NCBI GenBank assembly: GCA_019973155.2
Contig: BPQB01000003.1
Coordinates: 1 to 64,000 of the forward strand
Source: Phanerochaete sordida
Lineage: Eukaryota > Basidiomycota > Agaricomycetes > Polyporales > Phanerochaetaceae
Direction of reading: 5' to 3'
DNA: 64,000 nt
Numbering within the stretch: the first letter of the stretch is position 1; every line of letters begins with the position of its first letter. The notes beneath the pieces were generated by a model, which did no database searches, was not told the DNA's origin, and saw nothing but the letters and a program-made list of their open reading frames with translations. Shown one piece after another: positions 11,744 to 22,646 of this stretch. A program made the position numbers and the translations under genes.

Positions 11744-14700
11744 ATGTCTGACGACCTAAAATCATCCACATCCAAACCCCGCAAGACTCGCCCTCGCATC
11801 CTTGTCGTCAACAATCCCGGCCCAGATTCGAGCAGCAGCAGCGATGAGGAGCACATTGTTCACGACTTCGAGTGCATGCCGGTCCTGGGCAGCATGTCCA
11901 CCCCCTGCTTTACAGACCGATCGCGCGGTCCTCAGCCTCCACACCCTCCCCCACTCACTACGAACCTCTCAGAAGTCTCCAGGCCTTATCCTTCGTCTCG
12001 GTCTAATCCGTCCAACCCTGCGCTTTCTTCCCCGTCTAGTACCAGTTCTAGAGCGTTTGAGTCTACGCCTCCACCGAGCACCCCGGGTCAGAGCAACCAC
12101 TCAGAGGACCTCTCTAACGAAGGCACAGTCATCGTTCCGTATCCTGACGGCAGCGACATCACTCCCCCAAGTGCTACTTCGCGGTCAGGAGGTGTGTTCA
12201 ACAGGCTTAGATTCCCTCGACCGGGACACGCGCGGAGGTCGTCAAATACAACAAGGCCTGCAGCAGTGAGTACGTCCCTCATCTGTACTGCCACGAGCTG
12301 ACATTATTTCAAGTCGCCAACGGCGTCCATCCCCGAATCATACACCACACAGCAGAGCGGGCACAGCGGAAGTCGTGCAAGCCCGCATGAGCGAGTAACA
12401 TTGCTTGTAACGACTGATGCGGAACATCTGGTGACGGTCGACGTTACGGGTGCGAACGATGCTGCGTTCATTAGGGAGCGGATATTCACCAAGGTGTGTC
12501 GTCTTACTCTGTATCCCTCAGCACCGATTCATCAGTCATGTCCCGCAGCTGCAAATTCCGGACGATGACCAGAAGCGGTATTCTATCTATCGCACTGAAA
12601 TCGGCAGGTTTGCCATCGGTGACGCCCTCACGGATGAGCAGCTGTTGGGCCTGTATCGTGAGCGGGGTGATGAGCGGGGCTCTATTAAACTCCTGGTCTC
12701 TCACTCACACGCTGCGGTCCACGAGCCTGCCGCGTCGCATGAAGTCAACCAGTCTTCGCCTCCAGTACACACCATTACTCCACCGGTCCTTCCGCAGCAC
12801 AGTTACCCGCCGTTGCGTCCCCGCAGGAGGTCAAGGTCAAGACGAGGCAGCGTGTCTTCAGCCAGTGAGCGTATTCCTCCTGATCCCGCTGCAGGCTACG
12901 AGGCATCCGTCTCGGACGACTTGGACCATGTAGAACGTGAACCTCGACGAGCCACAATACGCGCTCTACCCCAACAGCCGACCGCCCCCCGACAGCCCCT
13001 CCCTCCACCTCCGCCTCCGCCTCCACGCGCGCGATCGCCGGGTGGTAACAGCTACGGTCGACCATTGTCGCCCGGCGGCCTGATGTCTCCTGATCGTGTC
13101 CGGGTGCCACAGGACGGTCCTGGGCTCAGGCCGGATTGGAACCGTGGCCCTGGGCTCAGCACACCTCCGGGGTCATCTCCAGACGTTGCCAGGTCCCATG
13201 ATGGGTTCCAGCAACCCGGTCGGGCTGCACACGGTCGCTCGGGATCCGATGCTGCACTTGACCGTGAACGTGCAGGGCCATCCCTCGACTACGGTGTGGA
13301 CCAAGACCGATGGCGACGTAATCAAGAAGAGGACAGAGAGAAGGAAGAGCGCGAGAGGCGTCGCCGGGACGGCCAGCTCCGCAAGGAACCTGCTCTGCGG
13401 CGGGCCAAGGTCACGCACTACGAGGCTGGCGATGCAGAGCGACGTCGCGGGGAATGGATGCTCGTACCTGCCAACGTTCACTCAAGCGGTTATAGGAGGG
13501 AGCGTCCCACAACACCACAAGACACTCGTCCTTCTCCTTCTCGCCACCAGAACTTCTCTGCCTTCCCCTTGACCCGCCCACCGCCTCCACCACCAGGCAC
13601 AGGGGACACGAGGGAACGTAGCAAGCGACAGGCTGGAAAAGCCGTACCTGCACCCTGGGTTATTCGACATATGGGCCCACAGATCGGCAGCAAAGCTGAA
13701 CCCCCTCCTCCTCAGTCGCCCCCGTACAACGCGCGGCCGATGAAGAGTACTCCTGATATTCGCGGGCTGTACAAGTCGCAGGGCGCATCACCCGGCGGGC
13801 GGTCTCAGGCTAGCGCTATTCCTCTCCCTCTGAAGCCGGGATCCTCTAGTAGCACCAACACTATTGATCACTTTAGCGCTACTGGCTTATATCACCCTGA
13901 AGGTCCCTCTTCGTATCACGATTCCCCTCTGCATGACATGGTTACCATGAAATCTGGCGATGCGCCACGATATCCTGCCCTATCACCCAGCACGTCATAC
14001 CACACGCAACCCCCGTTGTCTCGACCGTTTGGTACCTCCGTGCAATCTCCGCCACAGCAAGGCACCAACCCCTACTTGTTTCCGTCTTCATCGTCGGCAT
14101 CCACGCAGGAACCGTATCCCAGACCACATTCTTCGACTGGTAATACGCCCACTACGTCACCATACCGTTCACCTCGTACCTTGCAGTCACCCAACGGTGT
14201 CGACGCGTCCTCTCCAGAGACGCCTCAATATCGCCCTTCGCCACAGACTTCTCAAAGTACAGGCATAGTATATCGTGATGACTACTACCACTCGGGCGCG
14301 GGCACAGGCATAGGCACAGGCAGCGGCACCAACTTCGGTCCCAGGCCTATCCCTTCGCATTCAAGGCACGAGCGGTCTAACACAGATACTCTGAGCACCC
14401 TCGAGCATGCTACCCTCGCGCGAGTACCGCGCACGCCACCCCGTAGTCCAATCAGCGGTAGGACGCCTCCGCTCGATCCGAAACCAGAGACCCTGCAAGT
14501 ACAGCGCACGCTCTCTTCACTCCCTGTTCAGGAAGATGAGACTCCATCTTCGACTGAAAGCACAGTTCGACGCGATGAGTACAAGAACATCGTGCGGATG
14601 TTGGAGGGCTCTGCGGCTGGCTCTGGATCGGGGTCAAACACAGTAGTCCCTCCACGTTCGACCTATGGCGAAAGTAACTCGCACTTGACTACAGCCGTCG

Positions 14701-16513
14701 GCTCATTCGATGATAGGTCAATATCGAGTACTGCGTCGTCAGCCGGTCACGGGTCGGTATCCGACGACTCGGATAGCGAATCTGGGACGATCTGGGCAAT
14801 CCCACCGAACAAGGCTCTGAACGGGTCACGTCCGATCCTGGCACCCATCGACACTGACAGCTCGCCGTCGTCACGTACCTCTTCCTTGCCTCGCGAGAAT
14901 CCGCGACAGCCGCCGCTACCTGGGTACATTCCTGACTCGCCTCCCATCCGCAGGGGACGAGGACAGACTAACGGCAAGAACTCGAAAAGCCAAAGGACGA
15001 GCAGGTTCGATAATAACTTCGATGTTACATGGGCGCCGCGTCCCCCTCCCGAGGAAGTATTGGAACGTTTGCAGGAGTATTTCCCGGAACACGATGTCGA
15101 CGAGCCCGTCATCGACGCGCCGTCTGGTGGCACCTCGCCAACAGGAACCACGGCAGAAAATGCGCCGATGCCAGCGGCGGAAAAGCGCTCTCGTCACAAG
15201 AAGTCGATCCGTGTCGTTGCCGCAGAACGCCGTCGTATCGACCGTACCACGCATGTGGAGCCAGCCAACAACGGGCCTGGCGCTGCTTTGCGGAAACGGA
15301 ATACGAAGCTCTGGGGCAGTCGGCTCGAGGAGGTGCCGACGTACTCTCAAGCTCACCTGGAGCAGCCGCTTCCTTCTGCCAGCGATGCTTCTCCCAGTAC
15401 TGCGAAGCGTAAGTCCTTCTGTGCCTGGTTGATATTACCGCAACCTGACGCGAATCTAGCCATATTCCGCTGGGTTCGCGGCGAGCTTATTGGCAAGGGT
15501 ACTTACGGCAAGGTGTACCTGGCCCTTAACGCCACGACTGGTGAGATGATCGCTGTCAAGCAGGTCGAGATGCCGCGGACTGCAAGCGATAAGAACGACT
15601 CCCGCCAGATCACCGTTGTCGAGGCGTTGAAACTCGAGTCAGAGACTTTGAAGGATCTCGATCATCCGAACATTGTCCAGTACCTTGGCTTCGAGGAGAC
15701 GCCGACGTTCTTGAGCATGTAAGTGATCCGCCGGTAGTGTTGCTTTCAGGGCTGATCGTATTCGCAGCTTCTTGGAATATGTACCAGGTGGTTCGATCGC
15801 GAGTTGCCTGCGGAAACATGGCAAGTTCGACGAGGATGTGACGAAGTCGTTCACCGGTCAGATCCTCAGCGGCCTTGAGTATCTGCACTCCAAGGGTATC
15901 CTGCACCGAGTACGTATGAATCGAACCGTACTGGGAACACGACTAAGTAGGCCCGCAGGACATGAAAGCGGACAACATCCTCGTGGAGACCACCGGCATC
16001 TGCAAGATATCGGACTTTGGTATCGCGAAGCGTACGGACGACATCAATAATGCGGGCGCGTACACGTCTATGCAAGGTACCGTATTCTGGATGGCTCCCG
16101 AGGTCATCGACGGCAAGAAAGGATACAATTCCAAAATCGACATCTGGAGCGTTGGCTGTGTGGTCTTCGAAATGTGGACGGGGCAGCGTCCATGGAATGG
16201 GAAGGAAGCGATGGCTGTCCTCCTTCAGGTGGGTTCCTTAAGTCCGCCCGATTGCCTTATGATGCTCACTCTTTCCCAGCTGTATAACACGAAGCAGGGA
16301 CCTCCTGTTCCCAGCGATATCAACCTGTCACCGCTCGCTGATGACTTCCGTCAGAAATGCTTCGCAATGTGAGTCGCATCTGCAGTCCCCCGTGAAAACA
16401 GTGCTGACGCTCCTGCTATCAGGAACCCTGACGAACGCCCAAGTGCTGCAGAATTACGACTCCACCCATACCTTGAACTCCCGCAGGATTGGGCTTTCAT
16501 GGCTTTCAAGTAG
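11744..16513 (+). CDS. BCK1: Bck1-like MAP kinase kinase kinase (cell wall integrity pathway)
   Basis: This is a large Ser/Thr kinase with a roughly 1,150-residue Ser/Pro-rich regulatory N-terminus and a C-terminal kinase domain. An N-terminal conserved block (LVTVDVTGANDAAFIRERIF joined to LQIPDDDQKRYSIY) is typical of Bck1/Ste11-class proteins. Poly-proline occurs near 13005-13030. Kinase motifs in order: GKGTYGKVYLA (P-loop), IAVKQVEM (Lys), HRDMKADN (catalytic loop, formed by splicing near 15910-15958), ISDFGIAKR (DFG), GTVFWMAPEV (APE) and DIWSVGCVVFEMWTG. The end is RLHPYLELPQDWAFMAFK, then TAG at 16511-16513. There are seven or eight exons with about 50-nt introns. In fungi this kinase sits below Pkc1 and activates Mkk1/2 and Slt2. 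Assignment to Bck1 rather than Ste11 rests on the long N-terminus and kinase motifs. Confidence 0.88.
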
Positions 16514-16846
16514 AGCTTACGGACATTTCACGTTTCCTTCTTCACTAGCGCTACTCATGGTCTCTAGGGTGTCTTGTTTTATACCATGCTTCATACCATT
16601 CTACATCACATTGTTGAGATTATACGCACGCATCCCATCGCAGATATCCTACCAAGCTACCCAACTGTATCCTTTAATGCATGCATTTCTTTTTATGGCA
16701 CTGCGCTGTGAGTGAGCGCGCCCATGGGCATGACATCATGGGCAGGCGACTGTGGACGAGATATTGATCGCAGCTCATAAACTCACCCCAACCTGCACTC
16801 ACACCGTCATGCAGCCACCCCTTCATCCCTGCCTCAACCAGCTCGG
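16514..16846. other. intergenic between BCK1 and the IQM-like gene
   Basis: The BCK1 3' UTR and the promoter of the next gene lie here. AT-richer sequence appears around 16570-16700. Pyrimidine- and CACC-rich sequence precedes the next ATG at 16847. No gene is visible. Confidence 0.4.
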
Positions 16847-19071
16847 ATGGGCCATACACGCATTGTAGAAACGGTCAAGGGCTGTCCCTTCACCCACCAA
16901 AAACCCTCTCTTACCGACGACGATGTCGAGGCCCTCGCCCGGGAGAACGCCGCGCTCAGGATCCAACGCGCGTGGAGAGCCAGAAAGCGGAGGGCGTACC
17001 TCGGCACCGACTTCCTCTGGACCGACCTCATCACCCACGCCAGATTCCAGGTACGCGCCACAAGGGCACCGAGCCTGGCAGGCACTCACCGGTCTCACCT
17101 GCTTGCTTCGTGCTACAGGTAGACCGGAATGCTGCCGCTGACGGGAAGAACACGGCCAAAGTCCGCTGGCGGCGGGCCATCTTCCTTGCTATGAGGCTGC
17201 AGGACGGCAATCGCTTGCTCGCTGACACCGGCGTCGAAGACAACGGCGCGGAGAGGAAGTTCCTCGAGACGCAGCACTGGCTGGAGCTCATCGACGGGTA
17301 AGCCTGACGTTTGCTTCGTCTTGCGTGACGACACCTTAAGGTACTTGCACACAGGAAACACCGCTATGGCTCAAACTGTAAGACATAGTTTCTCATTCCA
17401 GTCCAACTTAACTGACCGCGCCGTGTAGTGAAGGTCCTTTACAAATATTGGGAACGTTGGCTCGCAGTATTGACCGATTTGCTAGTACTACCATAGGCGT
17501 TGGCAGCAAGAGGACACAGACGAGAATTTCTTCCATTGGTACGCGTCTGCCTCCGCGTTCTCACTTGGATACTCAACATACCTGCCCTAGGTTGGATCGC
17601 GGAGGTGGAAGGGCATTATCGCTGAAAGAGTGCCCACGAGAGCAGCTGGAAAGAGAAGTACTGTCCACGAATTGCCACTTTCTAAGCCGCGTTGCTGACA
17701 TCGGCCCTTCGCTAGCGGATAGCGTGAGTCGATTTGATTCACTTCCTCAACTCAGCGCTGAAATCCGCGTCGTACATATAGTTATCTGGCCCCTGCGCAA
17801 CGTGAGTCTGTCGCACCTAACACATAGTTTCCGCCGAAGCAGTAGCTGATCTTGCTCACAGGCCTGAACTATCTCGTGCAAATCGACAGCGAGGGAAAGC
17901 TTCGGTGGGCAAGAACCGGGGAATTGGTAGACACCACGCCAGGACGCTGGAAGGACGGTGGCCACGGAAGAGGCATTGTATCGATTCCTGAAGGTGAAAA
18001 CGTCGCTGCAGACCAGGATTCAGATACGCGGCCTCGCACGCCTGCCTCTCAGCACGCGGGAGAAGATATGACCTTCCACTACTACTTACCCGCAGAGCCG
18101 AGCAAGATGTCGAATCGTGTCAAACGATGGCTATGGCGTAACTTCACTCCTCGAGGACTCTTGGAACGTCTACTCCGTGCGACTATACAAAAGGACACCT
18201 GGATCTATGTCTCGGTGAGTCTCCCTCACACACCGATCCGTCTCGGAAGCTGATTCTGTACCAACTGTGCATTAGGACAAGCATTGTAGGTGAAACGATT
18301 CGGGCGTGTAAGTATGCGAAAATGCTCATCGTTCGGGTTTTGTACTAGTCAATATCTTCATCGGTATCAAGAGTAAGCGTTGTGAGCTCGCCTGATAAAC
18401 AAGGCTAATACCGTTCCTAGCACCGGGGATGTTCCAGCACTCGTCGCTCCTCGGCGGAGGCTTGGTCACGTCAGCAGGCCTGATCTCCGTTCATGAGGGA
18501 ATGATACACAAGCTGTCTCCTTTGTCAGGGCATTACAGGTTTGCAGGTTTACTTGCGTATCGATTCCCGGTCTGACATATGTCACCTAGAACATCTACCC
18601 AGGTATGTATCGGTATCCACTCGGGCTTGTGGGGCTAGGCATTGAGGATACTTCAAGCACTTCCGACGCTTCATCACTGCTTTGGAAGAACGCGGGGTCG
18701 ATATGGCCACGGTGCACATCAGCAGAGCAGAGATGGCTCTCTGGGGGTAATATACATTGCCCTGAGCTTCGTAGTGCGATGCTGAAATTGCATCCAGGAT
18801 CGAACGTTTGACAACATTCAAGAAGAAGCAAGCTCGCGCTGTCTCCGCCGGGAAGAGAACGGTCTCAAGGACTGCCGGAAGCGTCCGTAGGGCTGTCAGT
18901 CGTTCAGAAGATGGCGCGGGGAGGGACCAGAGGCGACGATCTGCTGCAAGCGCTCCGTCTGGCCAACACCCTAACGGCGATCCTCCATCGAGTCCCACCT
19001 CAAGGACAAGCGAACCGTTTGGTCCGGTCCACCAGACTGATTTCCCCGCAAATATCAAGTCACCCCCGTAA
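16847..19071 (+). CDS. IQM-like calmodulin-binding protein
   Basis: The protein begins MGHTRIVETVKGCP and has an IQ motif (ALRIQRAWRARKRRAYLG) at about residues 36-53. The middle contains HRYGSNL, LYKYWERWLA, ENFFHWLDRGGGRALSLKEC and PREQLERE, then GLNYLVQIDSEGKLRW, then QHSSLLGGGLVTSAG, SPLSGHYRTS and FRRFITALEERGVD. This order and wording match plant IQM proteins and their fungal relatives. The C-terminus is a basic Ser/Pro-rich tail ending FPANIKSPP. The gene is very intron-rich (about eleven exons), including a 23-nt exon at 17355-17377 that encodes KHRYGSN. The biochemical role of fungal members is not established; calcium/calmodulin-linked signalling is inferred from the IQ motif. Minor exon boundaries around 17650-17800 are uncertain. 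Confidence 0.82.
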
Positions 19072-19222
19072 CGATTCCCATTCTGTCGCTCTTTGCTGCA
19101 CATACTATCGGACAAGATAACGCAAGGAATTGTATGCTCTATATGATACCCTAATGTACACTTCAGTTTCCGGATCCTCGAATATACGCCATACGTTGTC
19201 ACACGAGGTGGCGCGCCTACAC

Positions 19223-19997
19223 TCAGGCTCTGCGCCACCTGCTTTCAACCGCAGATACCCCTACGGGAAGCTGGGCCTAACAGGGAGCACTACTATTAGT
19301 ATCACTTTTGTAGCACGGAATGAACGGAAAGCATGCCTTCTCATCGTAATCTACCCATTCACCCTCGCCGAGGTCGACCTCGGGGAATTTAGTGCCGGTC
19401 TCGAGTCCGACGCAGCTCCAGATGCCCTAGAGATAGATGAGACGGTCTCTGCGGCACGATATATAAGCAAAACATACCCGCGGGTCGAATCCAACGAATT
19501 CAAGGCCGCGACACTCGATGGTCAGCAGTGGCGCGAACTGGCCATTCGCGTCGGCGCTATACGCTGTCGTCCGCGCCTTCTCGTCGAACTTGGCCGAGCT
19601 CTCGCGTTTGCACGACCCGCAACGCCAAACAAAGTTCGCGGTAGCGTTCTTGCCACCGGAGACTTCTGCCTCATCCTGTGAAGATCGCGCGCGCGCGTGA
19701 GCATAGGACAAGGGAGATCGGCTGAGATCACGTACTGTACGGTTGACCCCGACGTATTTGGGGTGCACTTCGTGACAACTGTTGCATTTCACCTAATATT
19801 CCAGCGTCACACATGCAAGATCTAAACAGACAGCGAAGACGCGGTGTGGCGCGCACCTGGAAGAAATATTCGAAGGTGTTTTCCGACGCCGGTACGAGGT
19901 CGGTCACGTTCTCGAGCTCCGCTTTGATCTCTAGACACAGTTTCTGCAGTGCAGTGAGTGCTTTGTACGATATATCTGCTGTACGACTCACCACCAT
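19223..19997 (-). CDS. CXXC zinc-binding protein of the UPF0587/CZIB family
   Basis: CZIB (C1orf123) family proteins are small conserved zinc-binding proteins of unclear cellular role. The spliced N-terminus is MVKLCLEIKAELENVTDLVP, made by joining a two-codon first exon to the next exon. Then come ENTFEYFFQ, KCNSCHEVHPKYVGVN (first CXXC), FVWRCGSCKRESSAKF (second CXXC), LLTIECRGLEFVGFDPRG and WSCVGLETGTKFPEVDLGEG. The gene ends DEKAQLPVGVSAVESRWRRA with TGA at 19223-19225. Both CXXC pairs are present. The penultimate joint requires a GC-AG intron (19277-19336). A 10-bp CG dinucleotide run lies in another intron at 19686-19695. The gene faces mS35 head-to-head. Confidence 0.88.
19277..19336 (-). 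other. non-canonical GC-AG intron in the CZIB gene
   Basis: On the minus strand the exon ends GAGAAG and the intron begins GCATGC, has a TACTAAT branch-like sequence and ends CTGTTAG. Removing these 60 bases joins DYDEK to AQLPVGVSAVESRWRRA in the frame expected for the family. No GT donor in this interval gives the conserved C-terminus. Confidence 0.8.
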
Positions 19998-20167
19998 CGT
20001 GACGAGGTGCCGCACCGACTGTACTAGTACTCGATTGAGTGAACGTGGCGAGGACCTTGCGAAGTTGCCAAAACTGGCATCCGTCGGTTTTGCTCGCGCG
20101 TGACGCCCGCCGCCTGTTTCCTCACTGCCGCCATCCCGAAGCTCCCGCTCGATTCCCTGCGACCGCG
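19998..20167. promoter_or_regulatory. divergent promoter CZIB / mS35
   Basis: Only 170 bp separate the CZIB start codon (minus) from the mS35 start codon (plus), so one short region must drive both. No clear TATA box was seen. Confidence 0.5.
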
Positions 20168-21044
20168 ATGTTTGGCGTAGCCACGACATGTCGCTCCGCT
20201 CTACGGCACCGTGCTCTTGCCAGACACATGCACGCTACTCCTGCTGCCCGGGCAGGCAAAATGGCCAAAGTGAACGAGGCGAATCTCCCCGTCACCAACG
20301 ATGACCTCAACGACTCGGAGGTCCCGGACAATCCTTCGATCGTGCACATGAGGAACAGACACGAACGGAAGATAGTATATTACATGCGCCTCATCGAGCA
20401 CGAGTTGCCTCAGCTCACTGGTGCGTCGCGGAATTCCTAATTACCGGGCAAGGCGAGCTCATACATTGCAGCGTTCCGGAAGCCGTTCGTTCCACCAGCG
20501 CCGTCGCAGCCGCTGGTAGTTCGGTCCATATACTACGGCGGTGAAGAGCATCCCGCTACGCGCAAGAGGGTCATCGTCGTGCCGGTCGCGCGACTAGGCC
20601 TGAAGTCCAACGCTGCGATACACAAGCTCAAGTTGCTCGCGGGACCCCGGTGGTCGCCTCAACCACCAAAAGACTCCGGCATTGGTCATGCGGAACATGG
20701 CGGACAGCATGGCTACATCAAAATCTCATGCGAAGACTTCCCTGAGCCTGCTATGAATCTGAAGTGGGCGAGCGATACTTTGGACGAGCTGATCAGCACC
20801 GCCAACGTGAGTCAGCCGTCGGTGACCAGTGCTACGGACTTACGGTCCTATTTTTGTGCAGGACCCGAAAGATACATTTGCCGACATACCTCTCGATACG
20901 CGGCATTTGGATGCGAAAGCCAGGAAAGCCAAGAAGGGTGATCATGTAAGAGGGCGGGGAGGAAACCGCCCCACTATCAAAGACTTCCCACAGGAATGGC
21001 TTCCGACGCGTTCTGTTGAGTCATCTACTGTTGACACGCCGTAG
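20168..21044 (+). CDS. mitochondrial small-subunit ribosomal protein mS35 (Rsm24-type)
   Basis: The product begins MFGVATTCRSALRHRALARH, an Arg-rich, acid-poor N-terminus typical of a mitochondrial presequence. The conserved S24/S35 mitoribosomal domain follows: NPSIVHMRNRHERKIVYYMR, RKPFVPPAPSQPLVVRSIYY, HPATRKRVIVVPVARLGL and HGYIKISCEDFPEPAMNLKW, then KDTFADIPLDTRHLDAKARK. The C-terminus is FPQEWLPTRSVESSTVDTP. Two introns, around 20421-20471 and 20806-20861, keep the frame (LT joins AFRKPF; STAN joins DPKDTF). It acts in the 37S/SSU of the mitoribosome. An in-frame upstream ATG at 20039 exists, but the one at 20168 gives the better targeting sequence. Confidence 0.88.
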
Positions 21045-21233
21045 TTGCCCTGGCCGCTTAGTACGCACTTTGTCTATCCATGCTCTCGCCCTGCAGGATT
21101 TGTACTGTTGTCCGTCATGTGATCCTACCTCGGTCCCGACTAGCCGGTCTGCTTATCGTCCTCGAAACGTTCAAATACTCAGGAGCGACTGCAGCTGATG
21201 GACCTATCCGAACAGAGAGCCGTCAGCAGCAAG

Positions 21234-22410
21234 ATGTCGGGGAAGAACATCATTCGTGCGTCTGTCGTGCAGACCTGCGCGGCGCAGTATTCGCTCTCTG
21301 CTACCCTCGAGAAGCTCGACCACTTCACGCGCTTGGCCGCTCAGGAAGGCTCGCAACTCGCCGTGTTCCCTGAGGCCTTGTGCGTTATACGTTCGTCCGT
21401 CGTCTGCGAACATGCCGTACTCACCTATTTCGCAGCGTCGGCGGTTACCCAAAGTACAGTCTGTTCGGCGCCTGCGTCGGTGACCGCTCCCCTGAGGGCA
21501 GGGATGAATTCGTCAGGTACTACAACGCCGCAATCGAGGTCCCGGACTCCGACGCCGTAAAGCGTTTCGAAGCTATCAGCCAGGAGACCGGCGTATTCCT
21601 CGTGATTGGGGTGATTGAACGGGACCTGGGCACGCTGTACTGCACAGCAGTCTTCGTGGACCCTGTCCAGGGTTACGTAGCGAAGCACCGCAAGCTGGTG
21701 CCCACTGCGATGGAGAGGATCATCTGGGGTCAAGGAGACGCCACCACTCTCCCTGTCCACCAGGCGGCGTTCACGGCGCGAGGCGAAACGCACGTCGTGA
21801 AAGCCAGGGTGTCTGCTACTATCTGCTGGTGAGTACAGGTGGCCAAGGCCTTCTATCACTGACAGACGATATGCAGGGAGAACTACATGCCCTTGCGTGC
21901 GTGGTTACGCTTTGTATCCTATCCTTACATGTTGACCACGATTTCTACAGTCCGCACGTTCTATTACTCTCAAGGCACCCAGATCTACTGTGCACCGACA
22001 GTCGACGGCCGTCCTGTTTGGCAGCACACGATGCACCATATTGCCCTCGAGGGGCGCTGTTTTGTCCTTTCGGCGTGTCAATACGCTGAGGAGAAGGACT
22101 ACCCTGAGGACCATGCTGTGGCCGATGCGAACGATCGTGACGGATCCAAAGTCATGATCGCGGGCGGAAGTGTCATTGTCAGTCCTCTAGGAAAGACTCT
22201 GGCAGGTCCGTTGCTAGGCCGGGAGGGTGTTCTCACCGCCGACTTGGACTTGGACGATGTCCCGCGCGGCAAATTCGACCTCGATGTCACCGGGCACTAC
22301 GGTAGACCAGATGGTGAGTGGCGCAGCTTTCGAAATCTCGTACCTCGTTTGAACTTATCGGCTTTGCACATTCAGTCTTCGACTTCAAGCTGCTGAAGCG
22401 CGATGAGTGA
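21234..22410 (+). CDS. nitrilase (carbon-nitrogen hydrolase family)
   Basis: This enzyme hydrolyses nitriles or cyanide-type substrates to acids and ammonia. The start MSGKNIIRASVVQTCAAQYS is followed by FPEAL, which carries the catalytic glutamate. The catalytic lysine lies in AKHRKLVPTAMERIIWGQGD, and the catalytic cysteine in ATICWENYMPLLR. Downstream are CAPTVDGRPVWQHTMHHIAL, EGRCFVLSACQYAEEKDYP, GGSVIVSPLGKTLAGPLLG and DVTGHYGRPD. The last exon is VFDFKLLKRDE with TGA at 22408-22410. All three catalytic residues are present. Five or so introns interrupt it; the 20-nt exon at 21877-21896 carries the residues just after the catalytic Cys. An in-frame ATG at 21198 is a possible alternative start. 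The substrate cannot be told from sequence. Confidence 0.9.
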
Positions 22411-22646
22411 GATACGTACGATGTATGCGCTGAGCTCGTGAAATATCAAAGAAAGTGTGGCCACAGAAAGCGTGCCGTAAGGGAAAGCGCCAAACCTTTG
22501 TGAAGTGGTGGCCGGTCAAGGCCACACACTCGTCAAGGTAACCAATACATGCTGTCTGTCCTGCCTTGCTCTTAAGAGTGCAGCCGTCTTCGCTGCTGTC
22601 CGTCATCTCTACTTCCTCGACGATCCCTCTTCCATCTAGTGCCAAG
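22411..22646. other. intergenic between nitrilase and the next predicted gene
   Basis: This is a short gap with no supported gene. It should carry the nitrilase 3' UTR and the promoter or leader of the unknown gene that follows. Confidence 0.35.

Noticed and set aside
14285..14335. short Gly-Thr repeat in the MAPKKK (GTGIGTGSGT)
   Set aside because: It is low-complexity sequence inside a disordered region; ordinary for this class of protein and not a separate element.
12450..15722. single 1,090-codon exon for the MAPKKK
   Set aside because: The frame is open through introns near 12493-12547 and 15408-15460, but the conserved block ERIFTK-LQIPDDDQ and the joint AKP-IFRWVRGEL show both are removed.
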